Below are positions 24,810-32,084 of a stretch of DNA of 64,000 nucleotides, piece after piece. Location: NCBI GenBank assembly GCA_023268715.1, contig JALRLV010000005.1, forward strand, positions 47,924 through 111,923. Direction: 5' to 3'. Below the pieces are notes generated by a model that saw nothing but the letters and a program-made list of their open reading frames with translations, made no database searches and was not told the origin of the DNA. The translations under genes were made by a program, and so were the position numbers. Each line of letters begins with the position of its first letter. The first letter of the stretch is position 1. Source of the DNA: Candidatus Thalassarchaeaceae archaeon (GTDB lineage: Archaea; Thermoplasmatota; Poseidoniia; Poseidoniales; Thalassarchaeaceae).

Positions 24810-26312
24810 ATGGATGCTTACGATGAGTTACTTGATCGTTTGAAGAACATTGACTTAATCTCGCAAATCGGCGGTCTACTAGGCTGGGATCAAGAAGTAT
24901 TGATGCCACCAAAAGCCGCGGCGCTTCGAGCGGAACAATTGGCTTGGGTTTCTAAAACCGGACACGAAGCGACAACTGACCCTAGAATTGGAGAATTACT
25001 CACTGAGTTGGAGGCGCGAGATGACCTGAACGATGTGCAATCTGCCAACGTTCGACTCGCGCGCGACTCGTACGATAAAGCCACAAAACTACCAACAGAA
25101 TTCGTTGAAGAGATGGCAAAGCACAAGTCTCAATCTTTGATATCTTGGCAGAAGGCTCGAGCCGAGGACGATTTCTCGATTTTCCGAGATGACCTGGCAA
25201 AGATGGTTGACCTAGCTCGACAAAAAGCTGACTATTTGGGCTATGAAGAGCTTCGCTACGACGCCCTATTGGACATTTATGAGTCCGGCCTAAGCGTATC
25301 TAGAGTAGACCCGTTATTCGCTGGATTGAGAGAAAACGTCGCGCCTCTTGTAAAGGCCGTTGTGGAGCGAGGGGAGCGCCCAAAAATGGGCTTTATCGAG
25401 AATAATTCTTGGAGCCAGTCAGGTCAAGAATCTCTGTCCCAATCCGTATCCGAAGCCCTTGGTTTCGACTTTGCCGCGGGGCGTCGTGATGCCTCTACTC
25501 ATCCATTTTGTGGCGGGCCAAATCCTGATGACGTGCGTTGGACAACTAGGTATTCCGAAACCGACCCGTTCGGTTCTCTTTACGGTTCAATGCACGAGAC
25601 TGGTCACGGTTTGTACGAGCAAGGTCGGCCTCGTAACCTAGACTTCCAACCTGCCGGACAGGCTAATGGACTTGGCGTGCATGAAAGTCAAAGTCGACTA
25701 TTCGAGAATCAGGTTGGTCGAAGTAGAGAATTCTGTGAATGGGCATTACCTATTTGGAAGGAAAATTTCCCAGAAAATATGGAAGGAGTAACTGCAGAAG
25801 ATCTCTGGAGGGCGGTTAATCTCGTAGAACCGAGTTTAATTCGTGTAGAAGCTGATGAGGCAACCTACAATCTGCATATAATGATTCGATATGAAGTCGA
25901 AAAGAGGTTAATTGCTGGTGAAATAGAAGTTGATGACCTCCCTGATGTTTGGGATAACATGTACGAAGAATTCCTTGGAATTAGAGCACCAAATCGAACT
26001 CTCGGCGTTCTGCAAGACATCCATTGGTCTATGGGAGCTTTCGGATATTTCCCCACATACACATTAGGAAACCTCTACGCTGCACAGCTTCTTGCCAAGG
26101 CGAGAGAAGACCTTCCTGACCACGATGAACAAATTCGCAACGGAGATTTTGCACCGATTTTGGACTGGATGCGCTCGCGCGTGCACGCGCGCGGCAGCAT
26201 TCTCGAGCCTGCAGCCTTAATCGAGGAGGCTACCGGCTCGCCACCATCTCCTGATGCATTCGTAGAATATCTCCGAGACAAGGTCGAACGGCTCTATGGA
26301 CTGACCGCGTAG
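24810..26312 (+). CDS. Carboxypeptidase Taq, M32 family
   Basis: A zinc metallocarboxypeptidase of 500 residues that trims C-terminal residues from peptides. The zinc site is SMHETGHGLYEQG (HExxH, about residues 260-272) with the downstream glutamate in LGVHESQSRLFENQVGRS, the hallmark M32 sequence. The N-terminal lid begins LLDRLKNIDLISQIGGLLGW. No signal peptide is present, so it is cytoplasmic and could finish digestion of imported peptides, complementing the divergent lipoprotein peptidase. A perfect 16-bp GC palindrome (26176-26191) lies within the coding sequence near its end. Confidence 0.95.
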   Translation: MDAYDELLDRLKNIDLISQIGGLLGWDQEVLMPPKAAALRAEQLAWVSKTGHEATTDPRIGELLTELEARDDLNDVQSANVRLARDSYDKATKLPTEFVEEMAKHKSQSLISWQKARAEDDFSIFRDDLAKMVDLARQKADYLGYEELRYDALLDIYESGLSVSRVDPLFAGLRENVAPLVKAVVERGERPKMGFIENNSWSQSGQESLSQSVSEALGFDFAAGRRDASTHPFCGGPNPDDVRWTTRYSETDPFGSLYGSMHETGHGLYEQGRPRNLDFQPAGQANGLGVHESQSRLFENQVGRSREFCEWALPIWKENFPENMEGVTAEDLWRAVNLVEPSLIRVEADEATYNLHIMIRYEVEKRLIAGEIEVDDLPDVWDNMYEEFLGIRAPNRTLGVLQDIHWSMGAFGYFPTYTLGNLYAAQLLAKAREDLPDHDEQIRNGDFAPILDWMRSRVHARGSILEPAALIEEATGSPPSPDAFVEYLRDKVERLYGLTA

Positions 26313-26350
26313 ACACAAAATACGATATCCAGCAGTCGAGTAGAGGCTAT

Positions 26351-27394
26351 GTGGCAGGGCTTTCCCTAGAGGCTATTTCGTCCTATGTGCGAGACCTTTC
26401 CAGCTCCTGTTCCGCATTGCTTCTAGTCGAGGATTTACTATTCGCCGGTTCGCATGATGGATTACTTGTTTCTTGGAATGCTTCGACAGGAGGGGAACGT
26501 TGGAGGGTTTCAATTACTGGTCCGATTTCTGATATCTCTTTAGATTCAGGAAGTGTCTATGTCGCAGCATCTGATTCTATTCATGCAATAGAACTGGAGA
26601 ATGGGGGGCTTCTTTGGAGTAAACAATTGGAAGGAGCAAGCGATTATGTTTTTGCAGAGGAGGGTAATGTTTGGGCGACGTCATCGGTTTACGAGTTAGA
26701 GGTGGCAGACTTCGTCGAATCCACCATTTGGAGATTAGATAAATTAGGAAATGAGTTGGAACGTTGGGTAATCGCTGAGCGTTCTTGGCATATCTCTTCA
26801 GATGGTTCAGGTGGAATTGTTCTAGGTTTGGGGCGACCTAGGTGCGGTTATCTCAGAGTAAGCCCTGAAGCCTCTGTCGAGCATAACGCGCTACCGACAA
26901 ATAGTCCGATCACCTGTGGGTCTGGAGAAAATGGAGAACTGATATTTGGACACGCTGATGGTTCCTTGAGTTCATTAGATGAATCGGTACTAGAGGCGGG
27001 ATCGTTGGTCACTTCGATTTCTTCTAGCCCCAGTGGCTGGATTTCTGGTCATGAAGATGGCAGCATCTCAATGAAAGCCGTATCAGAAAATCTACCTGGT
27101 TCTGTTGATGCGGTGGAAATTGTCGAGACTAATGGTTGGGCATCTTCCTTCGATGGAGTGAATGCTTGGATAATGATAATTGGCGAAGTATCGAATAAAA
27201 TATCCCATGATTCTAGGTTACGACAGATGGATTCATCATTCAATAGAATAGTACTCGGAGATGACCATGGAAGAGTCTACTTCGTAGAATCTGAAGTTAT
27301 GCAAAGAAGAATGAATTCACATCAAGAAGAGCCTGCAGAATATTCTGAAAAATCAGACCTTCGAGCTCGTCTAAGGATGTTAAGAAATCGATAA
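26351..27394 (+). CDS. PQQ/WD-type beta-propeller repeat protein
   Basis: A 347-residue protein built from about seven repeats of the form LLFAGSHDGLLVSWNASTGG, VYVAASDSIHAIELENGGL, LIFGHADGSLSSLDES and VLGDDHGRVYFVES, as in PQQ-like or WD40 propellers. The last 35 residues are charged and helical (RRMNSHQEEPAEYSEKSDLR). There is no signal peptide or membrane segment, so it is probably a cytoplasmic scaffold. No specific function is evident. The start is GTG at 26351 with TAGAGG just upstream. It ends just before the non-coding RNA candidate. Confidence 0.7.
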   Translation: MAGLSLEAISSYVRDLSSSCSALLLVEDLLFAGSHDGLLVSWNASTGGERWRVSITGPISDISLDSGSVYVAASDSIHAIELENGGLLWSKQLEGASDYVFAEEGNVWATSSVYELEVADFVESTIWRLDKLGNELERWVIAERSWHISSDGSGGIVLGLGRPRCGYLRVSPEASVEHNALPTNSPITCGSGENGELIFGHADGSLSSLDESVLEAGSLVTSISSSPSGWISGHEDGSISMKAVSENLPGSVDAVEIVETNGWASSFDGVNAWIMIIGEVSNKISHDSRLRQMDSSFNRIVLGDDHGRVYFVESEVMQRRMNSHQEEPAEYSEKSDLRARLRMLRNR

Positions 27395-27663
27395 ATCCCG
27401 GCCTGGGGTGCAGTGGAAATTAACATCCATAGACCCCTATTTCCGGTCCACAGCACCTCATTTAGCGAAAGGTTTATTGACTCCCGACGTTCAGACCAAA
27501 GATGCCGCTCTGGGAGAGTGGTGTGGTGCGAGCTTCGGCAAACACCGCGGGCCACAGAACCGAACCCCGAACTCGGGGTGGTAGAACCGGAAACCGAAAG
27601 GGGACCGGGGATGATCGAACTTGGCACTTGGGCCAGGGGAGATACGGTCGAACTGAGGTGGAG

Positions 27664-27704
27664 AAAACCGGACGAAAGGAAGGGGAAGGAAGCCACAGGG
27701 AAAG
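27664..27704 (+). repeat. Internal repeat copy 1 in the ncRNA candidate
   Basis: A segment of about 40 bases contains GGACGAAAGGAAGGGG (27670-27685) and a downstream CAGGGAAA. The same 16-base core recurs at 27853-27868, 183 bases later, and the flanks match imperfectly. The duplication points to a repeated structural domain. Confidence 0.6.
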
Positions 27705-27846
27705 TTGGGGAAAACACAACCGCACTGCTTAGGCAGGGAAAACGCATACCGTGCCAACTAACCAGACCGTGAGTGCATAAGCGAAGAGCGAGAGAACCAG
27801 AGATGGGAAAAGCTTGAGGCGAATCTGCGGGGAACAAAGGAAGACA

Positions 27847-27888
27847 AAAACTGGACGAAAGGAAGGGGAAAAGAAACCAGAGGGAAAC
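27847..27888 (+). repeat. Internal repeat copy 2 in the ncRNA candidate
   Basis: Second copy of the repeated segment: AAAACTGGACGAAAGGAAGG and the following GGAAAAG, ending CAGAGGGAAA. It is identical to copy 1 over 16 bases, with substitutions around it. It lies between the second and third groups of hairpins of the RNA candidate. Confidence 0.6.
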
Positions 27889-28196
27889 GCAGCGGGAACA
27901 AGAGCGCGGAGACGCGTGGAGGACCGGCACTCATTCCAAAGAACAAACCGGTGAGAGCCGGGGAGGGAAATGGAAACGCAGAAACGGGGAGCGATCCTCG
28001 AAAAAGCGGAAAACGACGAAAAGGCTCTTCGGAGCAATGTAGTCATCTACCCGGGGAAAAAAGGGCGAAAGCCCGGATTAAACCGGACCCTGCGGAGATA
28101 GCAGGGGGGGATGCTCCCCCATGTGCAGAACCCCCTGCTGCTCCCACCTTGTACCAAAGTACGGCTGAGCCCCATTCCATCTAATTATCAATCATT

Positions 28197-28211
28197 GCGG
28201 AGGCTTTCTCC
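28197..28211 (-). other. Shared 15-base 3'-flank hairpin element, fumarase side
   Basis: GCGGAGGCTTTCTCC here is identical to 18512-18526. It can fold as GGAG-GCTTT-CTCC. It is 45 bases beyond the fumarase stop codon (on the minus strand) and just past the ncRNA candidate. It may be a shared transcript-end element; two copies are weak evidence. Confidence 0.35.
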
Positions 28212-28255
28212 CTTCAATGTATGATTTCGATAGTTCAGAACTAACTCCAGTTAGA

Positions 28256-29857
28256 CTATTCTTTAGGTCCTATCATCTCTCTAGGTTTCACCCATTGGTC
28301 AAATTGATCGTTTGTAACTAATCCAAGTTCAAGCGCTGACTCCCTTAGTGTAGAACCGCTTGAGTGGGCGTGTTTTGCAATCTTTGCAGCGCTATCATAT
28401 CCAATGTGATTATTCAGAGCTGTGACCAGCATCAAACTATTCTCAAGATGAGAAGCGATTACACCTTCATTGGCTTCAAGCCCATCAACACATTTCTCTG
28501 TAAAGGCTCTACAAGTGTCTGCTAGCAACCTAGTGCTGTGTAGTAAATTGTAAATCATCAAAGGCTTGAACACGTTGAGTTCAAAATTTCCTTGACTGCC
28601 TCCAACGCTAATCGCTGTGTGGTTACCCATTACTTGGCAGCACACCATTGTCATAGCTTCGGATTGAGTTGGATTCACCTTTCCTGGCATGATGCTCGAC
28701 CCAGGTTCATTGGCTGGGAGAGATAATTCACCAAATCCGCAGCGTGGCCCTGAACCCATCCAACGAATATCATTTGCAATCTTCATTAGACTTACAGCGA
28801 GAGTGTTGAGCGCTCCTGAGGCGGCTACGATTGCATCATGAGCCGCTAATTGAGCAAACTTATTTTCAGCCGAGACGAATGGTAATTGAGTCTTTTCTGC
28901 GATTCTGTCGGCTACTTTGTCCGCGAATTCGTAATGGGTGTTTAGTCCCGTTCCTACTGCTGTACCACCCAGAGCTAACTCTAGCAAATCGTCCCAAGCG
29001 GCTTCAATTCGACGAATATCAGATGATAACATGGAAACATAGCCGCCGAATTCTTGACCGAGAGTGAGAGGGACTGCGTCCATTAGGTGAGTGCGGCCAA
29101 TTTTCACTATATTTTCAAACTCATCCGCCTTTGTTGCTAAAGCGTTGTGTAACAATCTAACTGCAGGTAATAATCGATGGTGGAGTTCCTCAGCGGCTGC
29201 GATATGCATTGCTGTCGGGAAAGTGTCGTTGCTGGATTGACCACGATTCACATGGTCATTAGGATGCACTGGTGATTTGCTGCCTAATTCTCCTCCGGCC
29301 ATCTCTATCGCTCGATTAGCAATTACTTCGTTGCTATTCATGTTGGTTTGTGTCCCCGAACCCGTTTGCCAAACTCGAAGCGGAAAATGTTCATCCAATG
29401 AGCCGGAGATTACTTCGTCGCAAGCAGAAGAAATTAGGGCGCCAATCTGAGGGTCCAATTGTCCGAGATCGACATTAGTTTCTGCCGCAGCTTGTTTTAG
29501 AATTCCGAAGGCTCTGATTACTGATGGAGGCATCGTGTCAGAGCCAATATCGAAGTTGATTAGTGAGCGAGCGGTTTGTGCTCCAAAGTATCGATCAGCT
29601 GGGACTTCTAATTCTCCCATGGTGTCTTTTTCGATTCTAATTTCGCCTGTGACTCCAGATGCACTTCTTTGCTCGCTAGCTGGGGTTTGTATCGGTACGA
29701 TTTGTTCAGTTTCCAAACCGTTTTGTATCATTTTTGTTATTGTTGCAGATCTGCCGTCATTTCGGCCTTTTCCGACCCTTCGGTCTAGTTTCCTTGCAAG
29801 CTCTTCTGGTATGCTTATACTGATTATGCGACGGTCGCCCGCCCGATGTTTGGCCAT
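28256..29857 (-). CDS. fumC: Class II fumarase fused to an N-terminal ribbon-helix-helix domain
   Basis: Reversible hydration of fumarate to malate in the citric acid cycle. From about residue 72 the protein is a full class II fumarase: [37 protein letters not shown], and the family signature [15 protein letters not shown]. The first 50 residues are not part of fumarase. They match a CopG/NikR-type ribbon-helix-helix domain: beta strand RRIISISI, helix [14 protein letters not shown] and helix [13 protein letters not shown]. Total 533 residues against about 465. The linker ([16 protein letters not shown]) has no stop and only weak in-frame start options (ATG codon 44, TTG codon 49), so a true fusion is likely. 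An inverted repeat lies at the promoter. Confidence 0.92.
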   Translation of the reverse strand: MAKHRAGDRRIISISIPEELARKLDRRVGKGRNDGRSATITKMIQNGLETEQIVPIQTPASEQRSASGVTGEIRIEKDTMGELEVPADRYFGAQTARSLINFDIGSDTMPPSVIRAFGILKQAAAETNVDLGQLDPQIGALISSACDEVISGSLDEHFPLRVWQTGSGTQTNMNSNEVIANRAIEMAGGELGSKSPVHPNDHVNRGQSSNDTFPTAMHIAAAEELHHRLLPAVRLLHNALATKADEFENIVKIGRTHLMDAVPLTLGQEFGGYVSMLSSDIRRIEAAWDDLLELALGGTAVGTGLNTHYEFADKVADRIAEKTQLPFVSAENKFAQLAAHDAIVAASGALNTLAVSLMKIANDIRWMGSGPRCGFGELSLPANEPGSSIMPGKVNPTQSEAMTMVCCQVMGNHTAISVGGSQGNFELNVFKPLMIYNLLHSTRLLADTCRAFTEKCVDGLEANEGVIASHLENSLMLVTALNNHIGYDSAAKIAKHAHSSGSTLRESALELGLVTNDQFDQWVKPREMIGPKE

Positions 29858-29868
29858 AAACAGCCGCT

Positions 29869-29894
29869 TAATTAGTTATTAATAAAACTAATTA
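29869..29894 (-). promoter_or_regulatory. Inverted-repeat operator overlapping the probable TATA box of the RHH-fumarase gene
   Basis: TAATTAGTT-N8-AACTAATTA is a perfect 9-bp AT-rich inverted repeat. Its centre is about 24 bases upstream of the fumarase ATG at 29857. On the minus strand the spacer reads as a TATA-like TTTATTAATA, placed where a TATA box would sit for a leaderless transcript. RHH dimers or tetramers bind such palindromes, so self-repression by the fused N-terminal domain is a reasonable inference. Confidence 0.55.
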
Positions 29895-29913
29895 TTGGCT
29901 TTCAATACGACGA

Positions 29914-30405
29914 TTATTCTTCTAATCGCTGAACGGAGATGATTTTTTGAGGGTCATAGGGCCTATCTCCTGGCTTGGTATCACAGTTCTCAATCTTGTA
30001 GACATTCTCCATACCTGCAACAACCTCTCCAAAAATAGCATGGTTTCCGTCTAACCAAGGTGTTGGAACGGTTGTTAGGAAGAATTGTGAGCCACCCGTA
30101 TTAGGGCCTGCGTTCGCCATGGAAAATAGCCCTGGTCTGTCGTGCTTTTTTGCCAATGCGGATGCCTCGCAAGGGATTTTCCAACCTGGGCCGCCTGTTC
30201 CTGCTCTTCCATCGAAAGGGTCCTTTGATCTCGGGCAACCGCCTTGAATCATGAAATTCTTAATGACGCGGTGGAAGTGTAACCCGTTGTAGAATTCCTC
30301 GTCCACCAATCTGAGGAAGTTCCCTGTTGTCTCGGGGCAATCGTCTGTATACAGTGCAATGTCAATATCTCCAGCGCTTGTCGTCATTCTAACCATGGTA
30401 GGCAT
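29914..30405 (-). CDS. ppiB: Cyclophilin-type peptidyl-prolyl cis-trans isomerase
   Basis: Accelerates proline isomerisation during protein folding. The 163-residue product is a single-domain cytoplasmic cyclophilin: DIDIALYTDDCPETTGNFLR, FHRVIKNFMIQGGCP, and GLFSMANAGPNTGGSQFFLT (catalytic region), then WLDGNHAIFGEVVAGMENV. There is no signal peptide. ATGs three and six codons into the frame are alternative starts. The gene lies upstream of the fumarase gene on the same strand with 56 bases between, where the fumarase promoter sits. Confidence 0.95.
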   Translation of the reverse strand: MPTMVRMTTSAGDIDIALYTDDCPETTGNFLRLVDEEFYNGLHFHRVIKNFMIQGGCPRSKDPFDGRAGTGGPGWKIPCEASALAKKHDRPGLFSMANAGPNTGGSQFFLTTVPTPWLDGNHAIFGEVVAGMENVYKIENCDTKPGDRPYDPQKIISVQRLEE

Positions 30406-30451
30406 GAGGTAAACGAGTGGCTTCTAGTCCAATAGCATGACGATTGAGTTT

Positions 30452-30985
30452 TCACTCTTCACTGGAAAGATTAGTATTGATTTCTTTCAATAAATCTCTG
30501 ATTTCAATTAGTACGTCATTGGATTCAGTTGTTGGGTTAGATTGTGGAGATGGAGCCGCCATCAATGAGTCTCTGTGTTGGAGAACGACGTCGCGGAATT
30601 GATCCGCGTTTTTCACCCCAGACAGAATGAAAGGCGCAGCACCTGCTGTCTCGAATTGCATTTTAACAACCCCGAGTGCTTTCAGAATTGGTCCTTCTGA
30701 AATTGATACGTCAGTAAGTTTGTCTAGAGCGATGTTCTGTTGCTTCTTGAATAACCAACCCATGCGCATATTGAGGGAACGAGCAGTTAGAGCTCCACTC
30801 ATATGTTCGTACTGCTTCTGGTGAACTATCCAACCAAATGGAAGCCAAATCAGCATCAATGGGATTCCTATAAATGACGTTAGGAGGCCTAAATTAGCCA
30901 TTAACCACCAATAAATGATGATTTTTTTGTCAAATTCCACAGACATAATTTGGCCACTATCGGCGTAACCTGGCTGTTCCTGCAT
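30452..30985 (-). CDS. Membrane protein with bacterial PH-like (bPH2/DUF304) domain
   Basis: A 177-residue protein with one or two N-terminal membrane helices (IIIYWWLMANLGLLTSFIGI, then PLMLIWLPFGWIV) followed by the bPH2 pattern LTARSLNMRMGWLFKKQQ, NIALDKLTDVSISEGPILKA and GVVKMQFETAG. The C-terminal 40 residues form a short helix after a polar linker. Family members are YdbS/YdbT-like membrane proteins of unclear role. It is on the same strand as the cyclophilin gene, 46 bases upstream of it. Confidence 0.75.
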   Translation of the reverse strand: MQEQPGYADSGQIMSVEFDKKIIIYWWLMANLGLLTSFIGIPLMLIWLPFGWIVHQKQYEHMSGALTARSLNMRMGWLFKKQQNIALDKLTDVSISEGPILKALGVVKMQFETAGAAPFILSGVKNADQFRDVVLQHRDSLMAAPSPQSNPTTESNDVLIEIRDLLKEINTNLSSEE

Positions 30986-31020
30986 AATTAGGGGAGTTCG
31001 GAAGAGGTTATTGATAATCT

Positions 31021-31416
31021 CTAAGCAACCATTGACCCAGGGTTGACTCCTTCTGGAAGTTCTAACAGCCTAACCGTGCCATCTGGGTCTAAGGCCCCTA
31101 AAACAAGGAATTGGCTGACGAAACCCGTCGGCAATGTCTTGTCGCCAAGATTCAATGCACCAACAACGGTTCGGCCAACTAACTCTGCTCGAGAATAGTT
31201 GGTAATCTGGGCCGAGCTCCAACGCTTACCAATGACAGGTCCAAAGTCAACTTCAATTTTGTATGAGGGTTTACGCATCTCAGGGAATTCTTCGACTTTG
31301 AGAATGATTCCTGTTCTCAAATCCAATTCAAAGTAAGCAGCCGCGCCGGCATAGTCCTTTTTCTCAAGTTTCTCAGGATGATATGGTTCACTAGAATCAA
31401 TTAGGTGTTCTGACAT
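31021..31416 (-). CDS. csaA: CsaA-like tRNA-binding-domain protein
   Basis: A 131-residue stand-alone OB-fold tRNA-binding domain: YFELDLRTGIILKVEEFPEM, RKPSYKIEVDFGPVIGKRWS, SAQITNYSRAELVGRTVVGA and a C-terminal NPGSMVA. The sequence matches CsaA, a homodimeric tRNA-binding/export-chaperone-like protein also related to the C-terminal domain of MetRS. It lies immediately after pyrE; the pyrE stop codon abuts the CsaA start, so the two are co-translated. Confidence 0.88.
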   Translation of the reverse strand: MSEHLIDSSEPYHPEKLEKKDYAGAAAYFELDLRTGIILKVEEFPEMRKPSYKIEVDFGPVIGKRWSSAQITNYSRAELVGRTVVGALNLGDKTLPTGFVSQFLVLGALDPDGTVRLLELPEGVNPGSMVA

Positions 31417-32001
31417 TCACTCACCCGTTACATCCGAGCGAAGAATGAGTGGATGCAAGCTAATTCCGGCAGATTTGAAGGCGTCTTGGCCTCCTTCCTC
31501 TCGATCTAGAATAGTGATACAAGCCGCAACATCGCACCCCATATCGATTAATCGATTAGCGGCTTTGAGAGCGGAGCCACCGGTTGTAGTGACATCTTCC
31601 AACAATACAACCCTGTCACCTTCTCGCAGGGTTGACCCTTCAATACCTGGTGGGTTTCCTGTTTTTCGACCGCCTCGACCTTTTGCTTCTTTGCGAACCA
31701 AGAAGCCCCGGAGGTCAGAACCTTTTCCTGCCTTTGCAATCGCAATGCCGGTGAGTGGTACAGCTCCCAATTCGAGTCCGCCGACCGCATCCACTCCGCC
31801 AATTGATTCCATTTCTTCGTGGAGCAGTACACCGATTAGATGAGCACATTCCGGGTCCATCATTACTGGCTTCATATCAAAGAAATGTGGACTCTGTCGG
31901 CCGCTGGCAAGAGTGAATAATTCGTCAGGAGAATGCAGATATGCCAAATCGCGAACGCGTTCGATTAGACGTTGTTTTGCTTCAGCAACAGTAGTCGACA
32001 T
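31417..32001 (-). CDS. pyrE: Orotate phosphoribosyltransferase
   Basis: Transfers orotate onto PRPP to make OMP in pyrimidine synthesis. The 194-residue product has the PRPP-binding loop VVLLEDVTTTGGSALKAANR (about residues 130-150), the substrate segment FTLASGRQSPHFFDMKPVMM, and GGLELGAVPLTGIAI. Length and fold match the short archaeal enzyme. The adjoining downstream gene is csaA. It is divergent from polC with an 83-base gap. Confidence 0.95.
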   Translation of the reverse strand: MSTTVAEAKQRLIERVRDLAYLHSPDELFTLASGRQSPHFFDMKPVMMDPECAHLIGVLLHEEMESIGGVDAVGGLELGAVPLTGIAIAKAGKGSDLRGFLVRKEAKGRGGRKTGNPPGIEGSTLREGDRVVLLEDVTTTGGSALKAANRLIDMGCDVAACITILDREEGGQDAFKSAGISLHPLILRSDVTGE

Positions 32002-32084
32002 GCCTCTTCCCTTCCATTTGGGCTTGGTGGTAATCGGATGAAGGTTCGCACTCGGAAGGGGTTAGAAGAGTTGGAAGACAGTGA

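Larger units (their letters stand above)
27395..28185 (+). ncRNA. Candidate large structured non-coding RNA (about 0.8 kb)
   Basis: An 861-base gap between genes has no credible reading frame but strong RNA-like structure and a strand bias: the + strand is purine-rich and poor in T. Helices visible on the + strand: GGTGC/GCACC with GTGGA/TCCAC (27407-27457); CTCCC/GGGAG (27481-27516); GTGG/CCAC enclosing GGTG/CACC (27518-27555); ACCCCG-AACT-CGGGGT (27564-27579); CTGC-TTAG-GCAG (27725-27736); CGCG-GAGA-CGCG (27905-27916); CCGGC-A-CTCA/TGAG-A-GCCGG (27924-27961); GCTC-TTCG-GAGC (28024-28035); GGGC-GAAA-GCCC (28063-28074); GGGGG-ATGCT-CCCCC (28106-28120); GTAC-CAAA-GTAC (28151-28162). GNRA and UUCG tetraloops fix the strand as +. 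I could not match RNase P, SRP or other known archaeal RNAs. Ends are approximate. Confidence 0.6.

Noticed and set aside
27322..27930. 202-residue minus-strand frame across the ncRNA candidate, and several 80-120-residue frames on both strands
   Set aside because: Composition is Phe/Ser/Pro-rich or Arg/Lys/Glu-rich as expected from a purine-skewed RNA sequence; no motif, no start context, and several frames compete in the same bases.
27395..28200. RNase P RNA or SRP RNA
   Set aside because: The conserved words of archaeal RNase P RNA (for example GAGGAAAGTCC) and the SRP54-binding loop (for example GGTCCGGAAGGGAGCAG) were not found in the segment on either strand. A covariance search could still overturn this.
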